Origin: an uncultured Eubacteriales bacterium
GTDB lineage: Bacteria; Bacillota_I; Bacilli_A; RF39; UBA660
NCBI GenBank assembly: GCA_900321645.1
Contig: ONWZ01000035.1
Span: forward strand, 1 to 26,054
Direction of reading: 5' to 3'
Length of the DNA: 26,054 nucleotides
Part shown: in pieces, positions 17,205 through 24,397 of the stretch
How positions within the stretch are numbered: the first letter of the stretch is position 1
Layout of the letters: each line of letters begins with the position of its first letter
Notes under the pieces: model-generated
Database searches by the model: none
The model's input: the letters and a program-made list of their open reading frames with translations, nothing else
What the model was told of the DNA's origin: nothing
Translations under genes and position numbers: made by a program

Positions 17205-17293
17205 GCTTTATTTAATATGATATATTGAATAAAGCACAATAATAAATTGTGTGATTAGAAATTACTATTTTAAAAATAATAATTTCTAATCAC
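17205..17293 (-). other. Three tandem RNA hairpins between the Flp-like gene and downstream genes
   Basis: The spacer after the Flp-like stop holds three inverted repeats in a row. The first (17251-17293) has a 14-bp outer stem, one mismatch and a 6-bp inner stem around a single central base. The second (17235-17251) is CACAAT/ATTGTG with a 5-base loop. The third (17205-17235) begins with GCTTTATT/AATAAAGC. Adjacent hairpins share one base at most. No T-run follows any of them, so they do not look like a simple terminator. A role as mRNA 3' stabiliser, processing site or partial terminator that raises pilin mRNA over downstream genes is inferred. Confidence 0.7.
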
Positions 17294-17300
17294 CATAGCA

Positions 17301-17492
17301 TTAGTAGTTACACTTACTACCGTTCCATTTTCCGCCAGCTTTTTTACACTGTTGTTCATCACCGGCGCCTGACCATAAGTTATTGATTTTATCTTTAATT
17401 GTTGGCCACATAAATGCTAAAATACCACCAATTACAGCAATGGCTACTAATGTAATAACTGTCATTGATACTTCACCTGTTGCTTCTTTCAT
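17301..17492 (-). CDS. Flp-like small pilin subunit
   Basis: 63 residues, the size of Flp pilins. A short N-terminus (MKEATGEVSM), one strongly hydrophobic helix (about 11-29), a charged helix, then a C-terminal mini-loop with two Cys (C49 and C61) around GGKW. It has the strongest ribosome binding site in the operon (GGGAGGTGAG, seven bases from ATG) and its own extended -10 promoter, as expected for a major subunit. The classical Flp cleavage pattern (Gly, then Glu-Tyr at +5/+6) is absent: Gly6 is followed directly by Glu7. Processing after Gly6 is possible but unproven. Identification rests on size, topology and position after tadC. Confidence 0.7.
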   Translation of the reverse strand: MKEATGEVSMTVITLVAIAVIGGILAFMWPTIKDKINNLWSGAGDEQQCKKAGGKWNGSKCNY

Positions 17493-17521
17493 TTAATCTC
17501 ACCTCCCTATAATACGATTTG

Positions 17522-17530
17522 ATTATATCA
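17522..17530 (-). promoter_or_regulatory. Extended -10 promoter of the Flp-like gene
   Basis: TGATATAAT (perfect TGnTATAAT) on the minus strand, about 30 bases before the pilin start codon, in the 79-base gap after tadC. No convincing -35 element. Confidence 0.6.
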
Positions 17531-17571
17531 TAATTTAATTTCTAAATCTATATATTTGGTTTAACTTGACA

Positions 17572-18363
17572 CTAACCACCAATCATTGAAAATGAAGCAA
17601 TTAACATGATTATTAGGGCGGCTCCACCAGTACACATAAGCATCGTCATAGTTTGTTTTTCCATTTTATCTAGACGTGCACGATATTTTTGTTCTCTTGC
17701 TTTTAATTGTAAAGCCGATACAGTTTTAGAGAAAGATAACATTTGCTCATGCTTTTTATCTTGTTCTCCAAGACCTAAACGATATAATAGTCTCATCATA
17801 CGCATTGAATCTCTTACTGGATAACGATTGGCAAATTCCATATATGGATCTACGCTAGAATCTCCAGCATCGATTTTGGCTACTAGGTCTCTTAAACCAG
17901 GTTTAAATACATCTGGTGCATCTTCGATACTTCTAGCTAGAGCTACTGGTACAGTATAATGTTGAACTAATACCTCTAAACTCTTTAAATAGTATGGTAG
18001 TAATGAATCAATTGTATTCAAATGCTGTTTATAGAATTTCTTTAAATCGATATATTGAATTTTAAAGACAATATAACCTGCTACTAATGCAACAACAATG
18101 AATATTGCTTTTAAATTAGTAATAAATACAAAGAGAATAACAACGATGGTAATTAAACCACGAAATACTCTTTTTCTAAATACTTGGCTAACGTCATAAA
18201 CACGATCACCGTATTTAGCGCGTAGCAAGAATTCATAATCCTTTTCTTGTAACATGCTAAATAAATTTTTGTTTTCACCAAAAAATTTTGAGGTTGAAAT
18301 ATATCCATTATAAATTAATATAGCAAAAATGATTACTCCAATAATTAATATCTCTATATACAT
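17572..18363 (-). CDS. tadC: TadC-like inner-membrane platform protein
   Basis: 263 residues with the GspF/TadC layout: an N-terminal membrane helix (about 1-22), a pair of hydrophobic segments near 70-107, a cytoplasmic helical T2SSF-type domain (YLKSLEVLVQHYTVPVALARSIEDAP and following), and a C-terminal helix ending SMIGG. With TadB it forms the membrane platform on which the CpaF ATPase works to assemble Flp-type pili. It overlaps tadB by one base (TAATG), giving tight coupling. Assigned as TadC because it follows TadB and is the smaller of the pair. Confidence 0.82.
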   Translation of the reverse strand: MYIEILIIGVIIFAILIYNGYISTSKFFGENKNLFSMLQEKDYEFLLRAKYGDRVYDVSQVFRKRVFRGLITIVVILFVFITNLKAIFIVVALVAGYIVFKIQYIDLKKFYKQHLNTIDSLLPYYLKSLEVLVQHYTVPVALARSIEDAPDVFKPGLRDLVAKIDAGDSSVDPYMEFANRYPVRDSMRMMRLLYRLGLGEQDKKHEQMLSFSKTVSALQLKAREQKYRARLDKMEKQTMTMLMCTGGAALIIMLIASFSMIGG

Positions 18364-19265
18364 TATTCAGCCCCCACATTCTCATTATAGTATTTCTCAC
18401 CCTTTATCAGGAAGAAACTATTTATTATGACGACGCCATGAACTAGAATACGCATCATTAGGTTATCTAACATGTCAATATAACTTTCTACGCCCAAGAT
18501 AAGTTGAATTAGGACAATTAACGAATATAGAGAAAAACCAAATGTTAAGAATTGCCCATGGAATTGTTTTCTATCCGATCTATCACGATAAACACCTTCG
18601 ACTAAGATATCAATATCACTTAGCATATTATCGAATGTTTCTTCAGTATTTTTGGCGCCTTCTTTAGTTACTTGCAAGAATAATTGGTGCATATTTTTAA
18701 CCATGTAATATGGATACTTGGAATTCATATAATTAATTGATTCAGTTACATCGCCTTTTTCATATGATAAAGCGATCATTGTTTTAACATCTGATAATAC
18801 TGGTTCTTCAAGCACTCCAGATTCAACGACACCTTCTAATGATTTAATAAAAGATTGGGTGGTATTAAATTCCATAATTGTATTTGTTGTATACACTTGA
18901 ATTTGCTCAAAGATAAATTCACTATATTGTCTTTTACATCTTAAATACGTTAAATATGGGATAATTGAAACAGCGGCAATGGCATATACAATTACAATAA
19001 TTAAATTATAGAAGTATAGATAGCCAATACCACCTGCCCCAATGGCAAATGCACCCACTTGAATTAAGTATTGTCTTGGGGTATATTCTAGTCCAAGTTC
19101 TTTAATTTTTTCACGCATTACTTTGTATGAGTATGGGGCATATTTGTCATAAGCAACTGTTGCTTGCTCTTTAACAAATTTATAAATACCTTCACCAGAT
19201 GAATTACGATATGTCATAATAAAGACAAGAATTATTCCAATTAATATAAATTCTAGTATCATCAT
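18363..19265 (-). CDS. tadB: TadB-like inner-membrane platform protein
   Basis: 300 residues: N-terminal membrane helix (about 2-19), a charged segment, two hydrophobic helices near 85-125, a cytoplasmic T2SSF-type helical domain (NTIMEFNTTQSFIKSLEGVVESG, then MIALSYEKGDVTESINYM), and two C-terminal membrane helices. It is the partner of TadC in the pilus assembly platform. The start is preceded by GCAGGTGAT; two consecutive ATGs make the first codon ambiguous by one residue. It lies 15 bases after cpaF and overlaps tadC. Confidence 0.82.
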   Translation of the reverse strand: MMILEFILIGIILVFIMTYRNSSGEGIYKFVKEQATVAYDKYAPYSYKVMREKIKELGLEYTPRQYLIQVGAFAIGAGGIGYLYFYNLIIVIVYAIAAVSIIPYLTYLRCKRQYSEFIFEQIQVYTTNTIMEFNTTQSFIKSLEGVVESGVLEEPVLSDVKTMIALSYEKGDVTESINYMNSKYPYYMVKNMHQLFLQVTKEGAKNTEETFDNMLSDIDILVEGVYRDRSDRKQFHGQFLTFGFSLYSLIVLIQLILGVESYIDMLDNLMMRILVHGVVIINSFFLIKGEKYYNENVGAE

Positions 19266-19280
19266 ATATCACCTGCTTTC

Positions 19281-20672
19281 TTATTGATTATTAATTTGAT
19301 TTGGTGGAGTTTGAACTCCAACGTTATTCTGTACAGGAGCCTGTACTACTCTATTTTGTGGCATCATTCCTTGATTTGGAAGGATGCGGTTAGTTCCATT
19401 ATTATTTATTGTGTTTTGATTATGGTTTACAGTCTGTTTTTGCGGCTGACTATTAACATTAGGTGGTGGTGTATTACCAACACTCAAGTTGTTAACAATT
19501 TGATTATTAATTGGTTTTGGAGCAGTTCCTTGATTATTGACTTTTGCAGTTTGAAATTGATTGGAGTTATCGACAACATATTCTTCTTTTGTTTTATCAT
19601 CTGTCGGTGTTTTAAACTCTTCCTTAACCAATATATCAGGTTGCATAATCAAACCTTGGCTTTCCAAATAGCCCAATAAATATTTTGTAGGGTTGTGAAT
19701 AGTAACATGGCCATCTGGCGTTTTTTTGAATAAAGTATTTGTTTTAGCTTCGTTGTCTTCTGTTACATAAAACTCGACAACTTCAGCTATTTCACGATGA
19801 AATTTTTGTCTCTCGGGACTATAATATCCCTTTATATGGACACCTAATTGAACGTATCTATGGATACTTCTCAAAAATTGTTCCAAATCGATATTACTTT
19901 CAAGCAAGCTATAAAGACGGCTTGGAATAGAAGCAGCTTTATCAGCATGAATTGTCGACAAGATATTATGACCAGATGAAATTGAGTTTCTAACGGCCAT
20001 AACGGCTTCGGCACTTCTTACTTCGGATAGTAATATCCAACGAGGATTCTGTCTCATACAGGTTACTAATACATCTGAATAACTAGCGATATTGTTGGTT
20101 TTCATAGCCACAATATCTCTAGTTGGGAATATTCTATCCAAGTGAAGTTCTAGAGTATCTTCGATAGTTATTATTTTTTCATTCTCTTTAGTGTGAGAAG
20201 CTAAATATTTGATAAACTCAGTTTTACCAGAACCAGTTTCACCACTAACTAGAATATTGCAGTGTCCTTCGACACATTTCATTAGGAAATCATGAATATC
20301 TAATCTAATATAATCATCTGCAATAATTTGGTCTTTTTTAAGCCTTATTTTGGCCGGTGTTTTACGTACAAGCAGTGCAACACCATTCCTGGCAATTGAA
20401 TCGTGTACAAAGTTAAGACGTAATTCAGCACTTTCAGCATCTAGAAATGGGTTGGCCATATTAAATGATTTACCCATTGTGTTAGCACACTGAAAGGCTA
20501 TTTTTTCAACTAGGGCATTATCAATACCGGTATTTTCTACACGATAGACACCTTTCGATAATGTTTTAATCCATACTTGTCCACCGTTACTATATGATAT
20601 ATCGGTTACATCATCGTTATCAAGAAACTGCTTTAATGGGCCAAAATCGACTTGTTGGAATTGAGTATCCAT
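19281..20672 (-). CDS. cpaF: CpaF/TadA-type secretion ATPase with a Q/N-rich tail
   Basis: Hexameric ATPase of the VirB11/GspE family that powers Tad pilus assembly. 463 residues: an N-terminal domain (1-110), Walker A GETGSGKT at 144-151, Asp box IEDTLELHL near 170-178, Walker B WILLSEVR with E217, and His box STIHADKAAS with H242. The catalytic set is complete. From about residue 365 to the end the protein becomes a low-complexity region dominated by Asn, Gln, Pro and Val, predicted disordered and absent from usual CpaF proteins. AGGAGGG precedes the ATG at 20672. Function is strongly supported by motifs and the tadB-tadC neighbours; the tail's role is unknown. Confidence 0.92.
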   Translation of the reverse strand: MDTQFQQVDFGPLKQFLDNDDVTDISYSNGGQVWIKTLSKGVYRVENTGIDNALVEKIAFQCANTMGKSFNMANPFLDAESAELRLNFVHDSIARNGVALLVRKTPAKIRLKKDQIIADDYIRLDIHDFLMKCVEGHCNILVSGETGSGKTEFIKYLASHTKENEKIITIEDTLELHLDRIFPTRDIVAMKTNNIASYSDVLVTCMRQNPRWILLSEVRSAEAVMAVRNSISSGHNILSTIHADKAASIPSRLYSLLESNIDLEQFLRSIHRYVQLGVHIKGYYSPERQKFHREIAEVVEFYVTEDNEAKTNTLFKKTPDGHVTIHNPTKYLLGYLESQGLIMQPDILVKEEFKTPTDDKTKEEYVVDNSNQFQTAKVNNQGTAPKPINNQIVNNLSVGNTPPPNVNSQPQKQTVNHNQNTINNNGTNRILPNQGMMPQNRVVQAPVQNNVGVQTPPNQINNQ

Positions 20673-20700
20673 GTTTTCCCTCCTTATTCTTTATTTTCAA

Positions 20701-21543
20701 TTATTGATCTTTTTCTAATTTTTGTTGTTCCATTTCATTAACAAGTTCATTATATAGATCTCTTTGATCATCAATTTGTTCAATTTCTTTAAGAACAAAG
20801 TCATATAAGTAATTGCTTGTTACTTCGGTAGCTAATGGATCAGTTGTTTCAAATTTTACTGTATTAGGAACAATAACAATTTCTATTTCACGATCAGCAA
20901 GATATTCTTGCAAATAACTTAATGATGAGAATAATAAATACTTAGCTTCTGGTAATGAGAAATATACAAAAGATGGTGTTCTCTCTTCTTCACTATTTTC
21001 GAAAACATTTTTGCCATTTGCATCTTTTACTCCCAATACTTCTGTATTTTGAAAAAATTCGCCATATACTAAACGGCCACTATTGTCGATTAGTTTAACA
21101 TAAATATCAACAATATTTCCTGGCATAACTGAATTACCATATGTAGTAACAGTATTTACTGGGAAACTAACTAATCTTTCGCCTTCATTAACATCATACA
21201 AAATAGCATCTGGAAGATTTTCTTCCTCTACCAATAAACTAGTATAGAAAATGCTCCCTTCGGCAACCATAGTATTATAGTTGCTATACTTTCCAATAAT
21301 GTCTTCATAGTTACGATAATAACTACCTTTTATGAATGATGCTGGTACCTGTGTGCGTGATACCATATCCTCAGTTATTTTTGTTTTGGGTTGAATATCT
21401 TTATTGGCATAGTATACAGTTACTAATGCTGTTTTTTGATTAATACGAATGTTATAACCAATAAACAGAATAGCAATACATGCCAATACTCCTAAAATTG
21501 TTACTGTGTTTTTGTTTTTTAAAAACTTACTTAATCCTTTCAT
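20701..21543 (-). CDS. cpaB: CpaB/RcpC-like SAF-domain protein
   Basis: 280 residues: basic N-terminus, one membrane helix (about 14-31), then an extracytoplasmic SAF domain (about 40-110, with KDIQPKTKITEDMV typical of the fold) and a RcpC/CpaB-like domain containing LVSFPVNTVTTYGNSVMPGNIVDIYV near 130-155. The C-terminus is charged and helical. In diderms CpaB works with the CpaC secretin; no secretin is present or expected in a monoderm, so here it may form a conduit through, or a link to, the peptidoglycan. A strong AGGAG/AAGGAAGG leader precedes the ATG. It lies directly before cpaF. Confidence 0.82.
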   Translation of the reverse strand: MKGLSKFLKNKNTVTILGVLACIAILFIGYNIRINQKTALVTVYYANKDIQPKTKITEDMVSRTQVPASFIKGSYYRNYEDIIGKYSNYNTMVAEGSIFYTSLLVEEENLPDAILYDVNEGERLVSFPVNTVTTYGNSVMPGNIVDIYVKLIDNSGRLVYGEFFQNTEVLGVKDANGKNVFENSEEERTPSFVYFSLPEAKYLLFSSLSYLQEYLADREIEIVIVPNTVKFETTDPLATEVTSNYLYDFVLKEIEQIDDQRDLYNELVNEMEQQKLEKDQ

Positions 21544-21564
21544 TTTTTTCCTTCCTTTCTCCTT

Positions 21565-21972
21565 TTATTTATAGCCATCTAAAATGGCCGTTATCTCATT
21601 TACAATTTGAGCATCTGTTTCGATATTGTAAATGTTATACGTATTAGTATTATCAATTATTCTTAAACTGACTTTTGGGGGGCTTTCCATTATGTCATAG
21701 AATACAATACTATAATTACCTTCACCAAAAGTTGAATTCTCAGTAAATCTTCTAGTAAAGTTCTCAACAAATTTTTCTTTATTTATTTTAACGTCTCCTG
21801 TCAATCTGTAATAAGCGACATCAACAGCATCAATCATCGATGCTTCAGTTGCCGTTTTTAGATTATAGTAATCTTGTTCATTACTAACGGTAATTTCATT
21901 AAACAAAATTATAACTAATAATCCAAAGAGACCCATAATTATTAGTCCAGCAGATGCAAATGACCATTTCAT
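21565..21972 (-). CDS. TadE-like minor pilin candidate
   Basis: 135 residues: short N-terminus, one hydrophobic helix (about 5-25) ending in FNEITVSNEQDYYNLKTATEASMIDAVD, then a small extracytoplasmic domain. The N-terminal helix that continues into an amphipathic helix is the architecture of TadE/TadF-like pseudopilins. It lacks the M-(K/R)-(D/E)-A-x-G leader of the later pilin-like genes. The start overlaps the stop of the preceding large secreted protein by one base. Not matched to a named family by eye; the role is inferred. Confidence 0.65.
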   Translation of the reverse strand: MKWSFASAGLIIMGLFGLLVIILFNEITVSNEQDYYNLKTATEASMIDAVDVAYYRLTGDVKINKEKFVENFTRRFTENSTFGEGNYSIVFYDIMESPPKVSLRIIDNTNTYNIYNIETDAQIVNEITAILDGYK

Positions 21973-23657
21973 TACTTACATCCACTCCAATCTTTATTTT
22001 CCGGTCCACAACCTAATTTGTATATTTTGCCGACATTTCTACGTTCAACATAGGTATTAATGAATGTACTTTTACCATCTGCACTAATATTTTTCCAACT
22101 AGTGTATGGATCATTAAATGAATCGGCGTAATCCCTTATAGCCTGTGGGTTTTTAATTACTGCTCGATATGAAACTCCTTTAAATGTATCATTAAAATTA
22201 GCTTTAGTTTTATTATTTTGATACCATTTATACCAAAGACTACTACTATTAGGCGCTGTGTTGAATGGTTTAGCAATATCTACTTGTCTAAAATAAAATT
22301 TATAACCGTTTAAATCTTTGTCGTTTCCACTTTCATTATAAAATTTTTGCTTTAAGTCAAAAAGTATCTTAATTGATGTCCTACATCCCTTCTCTTTAGT
22401 TAATAACTTATAGTCTCTTGAATTAGTACCGCTTTGATTATAACTGCCATCATATTGTGTTGCATAAAGTGGCTTGATAAGTTGATAATAATTGCTATAT
22501 TTTTCCATGGCATTTTCGCAAAAGCCAATATTCAATTTATTACTATTCTTTTGACTTATCTCAACATAGAACATTGAATCACTTCGTGCATTAAGGGGCA
22601 CAAAATAGTGCCAATATTGATGGCCACGAGCATTAATGTCATCAATTATTAAATGCTTTGACTTACAATCATTACCATAATATATTAATCCAGTTTTAAT
22701 ATCAATACAAACCTTCGATGGGCGATGATCATAATCTTTTTGGCAATTGCCTTTTTGATAATTTCCACTGCATATTGGATTAGTTGGATTAACAGGGATC
22801 GTGCCAATCGTAAAATTTTTATAATCATTTGTATTAATATAGTTGACAGTATTATTTGTATTGTTCAACAAACTCAAAGCTTTCTTTCTAACACTATCAC
22901 CTATTTTGGTTTGACATGTTGATAAATCACTATTATCTTCATCTTCTTTGTCTTCTTGGGTTTGGGTAATCGTATAGCCTTCTTTATCTGGGCACTTAAA
23001 TTCTTCATTATATTCTTTTGTATATGTAGATGTTAATTCATTATATTCTTTGCATTTTCCAGTATACGTACACGTACCATAAAGTGACACTTTTGCCATT
23101 TGTTTGGCATTACTTTTTTGATCTTTAGTGTAACTAGCCTCATATGATTGAAATTGGGCTTGGCCAGAGTTTGGCTTGTCAACCACCTCTGGTGGCGTCC
23201 ACGTACCACCCTTTTGATCGCAACCTGCTTTAGTCGTTGTAGTTGTAACTGATTCCCAGCTTTTGCATCCTCCAGTATATTTGCAAGTATATTTAATCTT
23301 CTTTTTATATCTTTTAACTTCCTTAACATTCCAAGATGCTTGACTATGTTCTTTAACATCTAATCCAACCCAGGTACCAGACAAAGTATACTCGCTAACA
23401 TTACCATTATTATCAATAATTTCATTACCGTCCATATCGATAGCAGAAATATTCACACTGACATTAGCGCCATATGCTACTTTGTATTTACATACATATC
23501 TCGAATTTCCATCGTCATAAGTGATATCTGGGCCATCTCCCCATTTAGTATCTTTATTGTCCATACCAAGTCCAACTGGTAGTTCAGCTTTTACATATTG
23601 GGTTGTAATTATAAAAAGTATAAATGCAAATATTACAAATTTATTTTTATTAATCAT
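21972..23657 (-). CDS. Large secreted Cys-rich protein of the pilus operon
   Basis: 561 residues with a clear signal peptide (about 1-24, ending VKA) and no other membrane segment. It has 16 cysteines in the mature part. Two repeats carry CKYTGGCK (125-132) and CTYTGKCK (196-203), 71 residues apart, and a CxxxGGxW motif occurs at 146-153. A Glu/Asp-rich stretch lies near 230-245; the C-terminal half is Tyr/Asn-rich. I do not recognise a known family; an adhesin or pilus-associated surface protein is inferred. The start overlaps the upstream gene (ATGA), and the stop overlaps the TadE-like gene, so its product is made in step with the machine. Confidence 0.75.
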   Translation of the reverse strand: MINKNKFVIFAFILFIITTQYVKAELPVGLGMDNKDTKWGDGPDITYDDGNSRYVCKYKVAYGANVSVNISAIDMDGNEIIDNNGNVSEYTLSGTWVGLDVKEHSQASWNVKEVKRYKKKIKYTCKYTGGCKSWESVTTTTTKAGCDQKGGTWTPPEVVDKPNSGQAQFQSYEASYTKDQKSNAKQMAKVSLYGTCTYTGKCKEYNELTSTYTKEYNEEFKCPDKEGYTITQTQEDKEDEDNSDLSTCQTKIGDSVRKKALSLLNNTNNTVNYINTNDYKNFTIGTIPVNPTNPICSGNYQKGNCQKDYDHRPSKVCIDIKTGLIYYGNDCKSKHLIIDDINARGHQYWHYFVPLNARSDSMFYVEISQKNSNKLNIGFCENAMEKYSNYYQLIKPLYATQYDGSYNQSGTNSRDYKLLTKEKGCRTSIKILFDLKQKFYNESGNDKDLNGYKFYFRQVDIAKPFNTAPNSSSLWYKWYQNNKTKANFNDTFKGVSYRAVIKNPQAIRDYADSFNDPYTSWKNISADGKSTFINTYVERRNVGKIYKLGCGPENKDWSGCK

Positions 23658-24316
23658 TCTAAACGCCTTCTTTTCTTAATTGATTTGGCTGTTAGAATGA
23701 TTGTTATAATTATTACAATAGTAAAGATTGTACCCACGATTATTTCGAAAATATTTTCTTGAATAAATTCAATAATGATATTTTTATCAAAGTATTTGTT
23801 GTTTGCTTTTACTGTGGTAGTAACACGATTTTTTTTATAAGTTTCTACTCGGGATACAAATGTATCATAATCAATTTCTTTATCATAAGTTGTTTGGCAT
23901 AAATAAAATTCTTCAATGCCTTCACACAGTGGATCTTCTGAATAATAATTATACGGAGCTAAATTGATGTCATATTTTTTTAAAGTGCTATCGCAAGTAT
24001 CAGTAGCTCCTATTATTGTTATAGTCATTGTACCAGGTTCAATATTAGTCAGTTGAATAACAACATAATCATCTTCTTCGTATATCGCATTTATTTTATC
24101 TTGATAATCAGAAAGATTAAAAGCATATAAATCGTTTTCATATGTATACAAATAAACATCATAATTCATACTTGCTTTGTTAAATTCATAGGTTACTCGA
24201 TATTTGTCTTCAATTCTTTTGAAGTAATTTATTTCATCCTTGGTGCAACCGGCATAAATTACATTTGGAAGCAATATAAATGAAAAGAAAAATACAAGTA
24301 ATTTTAGTTTTTTCAT
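23654..24316 (-). CDS. Surface-exposed single-pass membrane protein, first gene of the pilus operon
   Basis: 220 residues: signal peptide (about 1-22), an extracytoplasmic domain of about 160 residues rich in Asp, Tyr and Asn with several Cys, and a C-terminal membrane helix (about 190-210) followed by the basic tail KSIKKRRRLE. This is a type I membrane protein with most of its mass outside. No LPXTG sorting signal is seen; the YAGC at the signal junction is a poor lipobox. GGAGGC precedes the ATG, and an extended -10 promoter lies just upstream. Function unknown; coupling by ATGA overlap to the Cys-rich secreted protein suggests they act together, perhaps as anchor and exported partner. Confidence 0.75.
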   Translation of the reverse strand: MKKLKLLVFFFSFILLPNVIYAGCTKDEINYFKRIEDKYRVTYEFNKASMNYDVYLYTYENDLYAFNLSDYQDKINAIYEEDDYVVIQLTNIEPGTMTITIIGATDTCDSTLKKYDINLAPYNYYSEDPLCEGIEEFYLCQTTYDKEIDYDTFVSRVETYKKNRVTTTVKANNKYFDKNIIIEFIQENIFEIIVGTIFTIVIIITIILTAKSIKKRRRLE

Positions 24317-24350
24317 AATTGCCTCCTTTGCCTACTTACCTACTATTATG

Positions 24351-24359
24351 AGTATAACA
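24351..24359 (-). promoter_or_regulatory. Extended -10 promoter of the Tad-like operon
   Basis: TGTTATACT (TGnTATAmT-like) on the minus strand, about 35 bases before the first operon gene and after the amidase terminator. No good -35 is visible. Start of transcription is expected near 24344. Confidence 0.55.
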
Positions 24360-24370
24360 TAAAATCGGCC

Positions 24371-24397
24371 AAAAAAAAAGACTTTTTATCTTTTTTT
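24371..24397 (-). terminator. Intrinsic terminator of the CwlD-like amidase gene
   Basis: A 9-bp A/T-rich stem (24373-24381 with 24389-24397) followed on the minus strand by a T-run. It separates the amidase from the pilus operon. Confidence 0.7.

Noticed and set aside
17251..17293. Simple intrinsic terminator after the Flp-like gene
   Set aside because: The stem is strong but no T-run follows on the minus strand, and the downstream genes lack another visible promoter, so full termination is unlikely.
23033..23359. 108-codon frame on the minus strand inside the Cys-rich secreted protein gene
   Set aside because: Alternative frame of a well-supported signal-peptide protein; it has no start context and a basic, featureless product.
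23726..24254. Lipoprotein call for the first pilus operon gene
   Set aside because: The YAGC at the signal junction has Tyr at -3, unlike a normal lipobox, and the protein already has a C-terminal membrane anchor.
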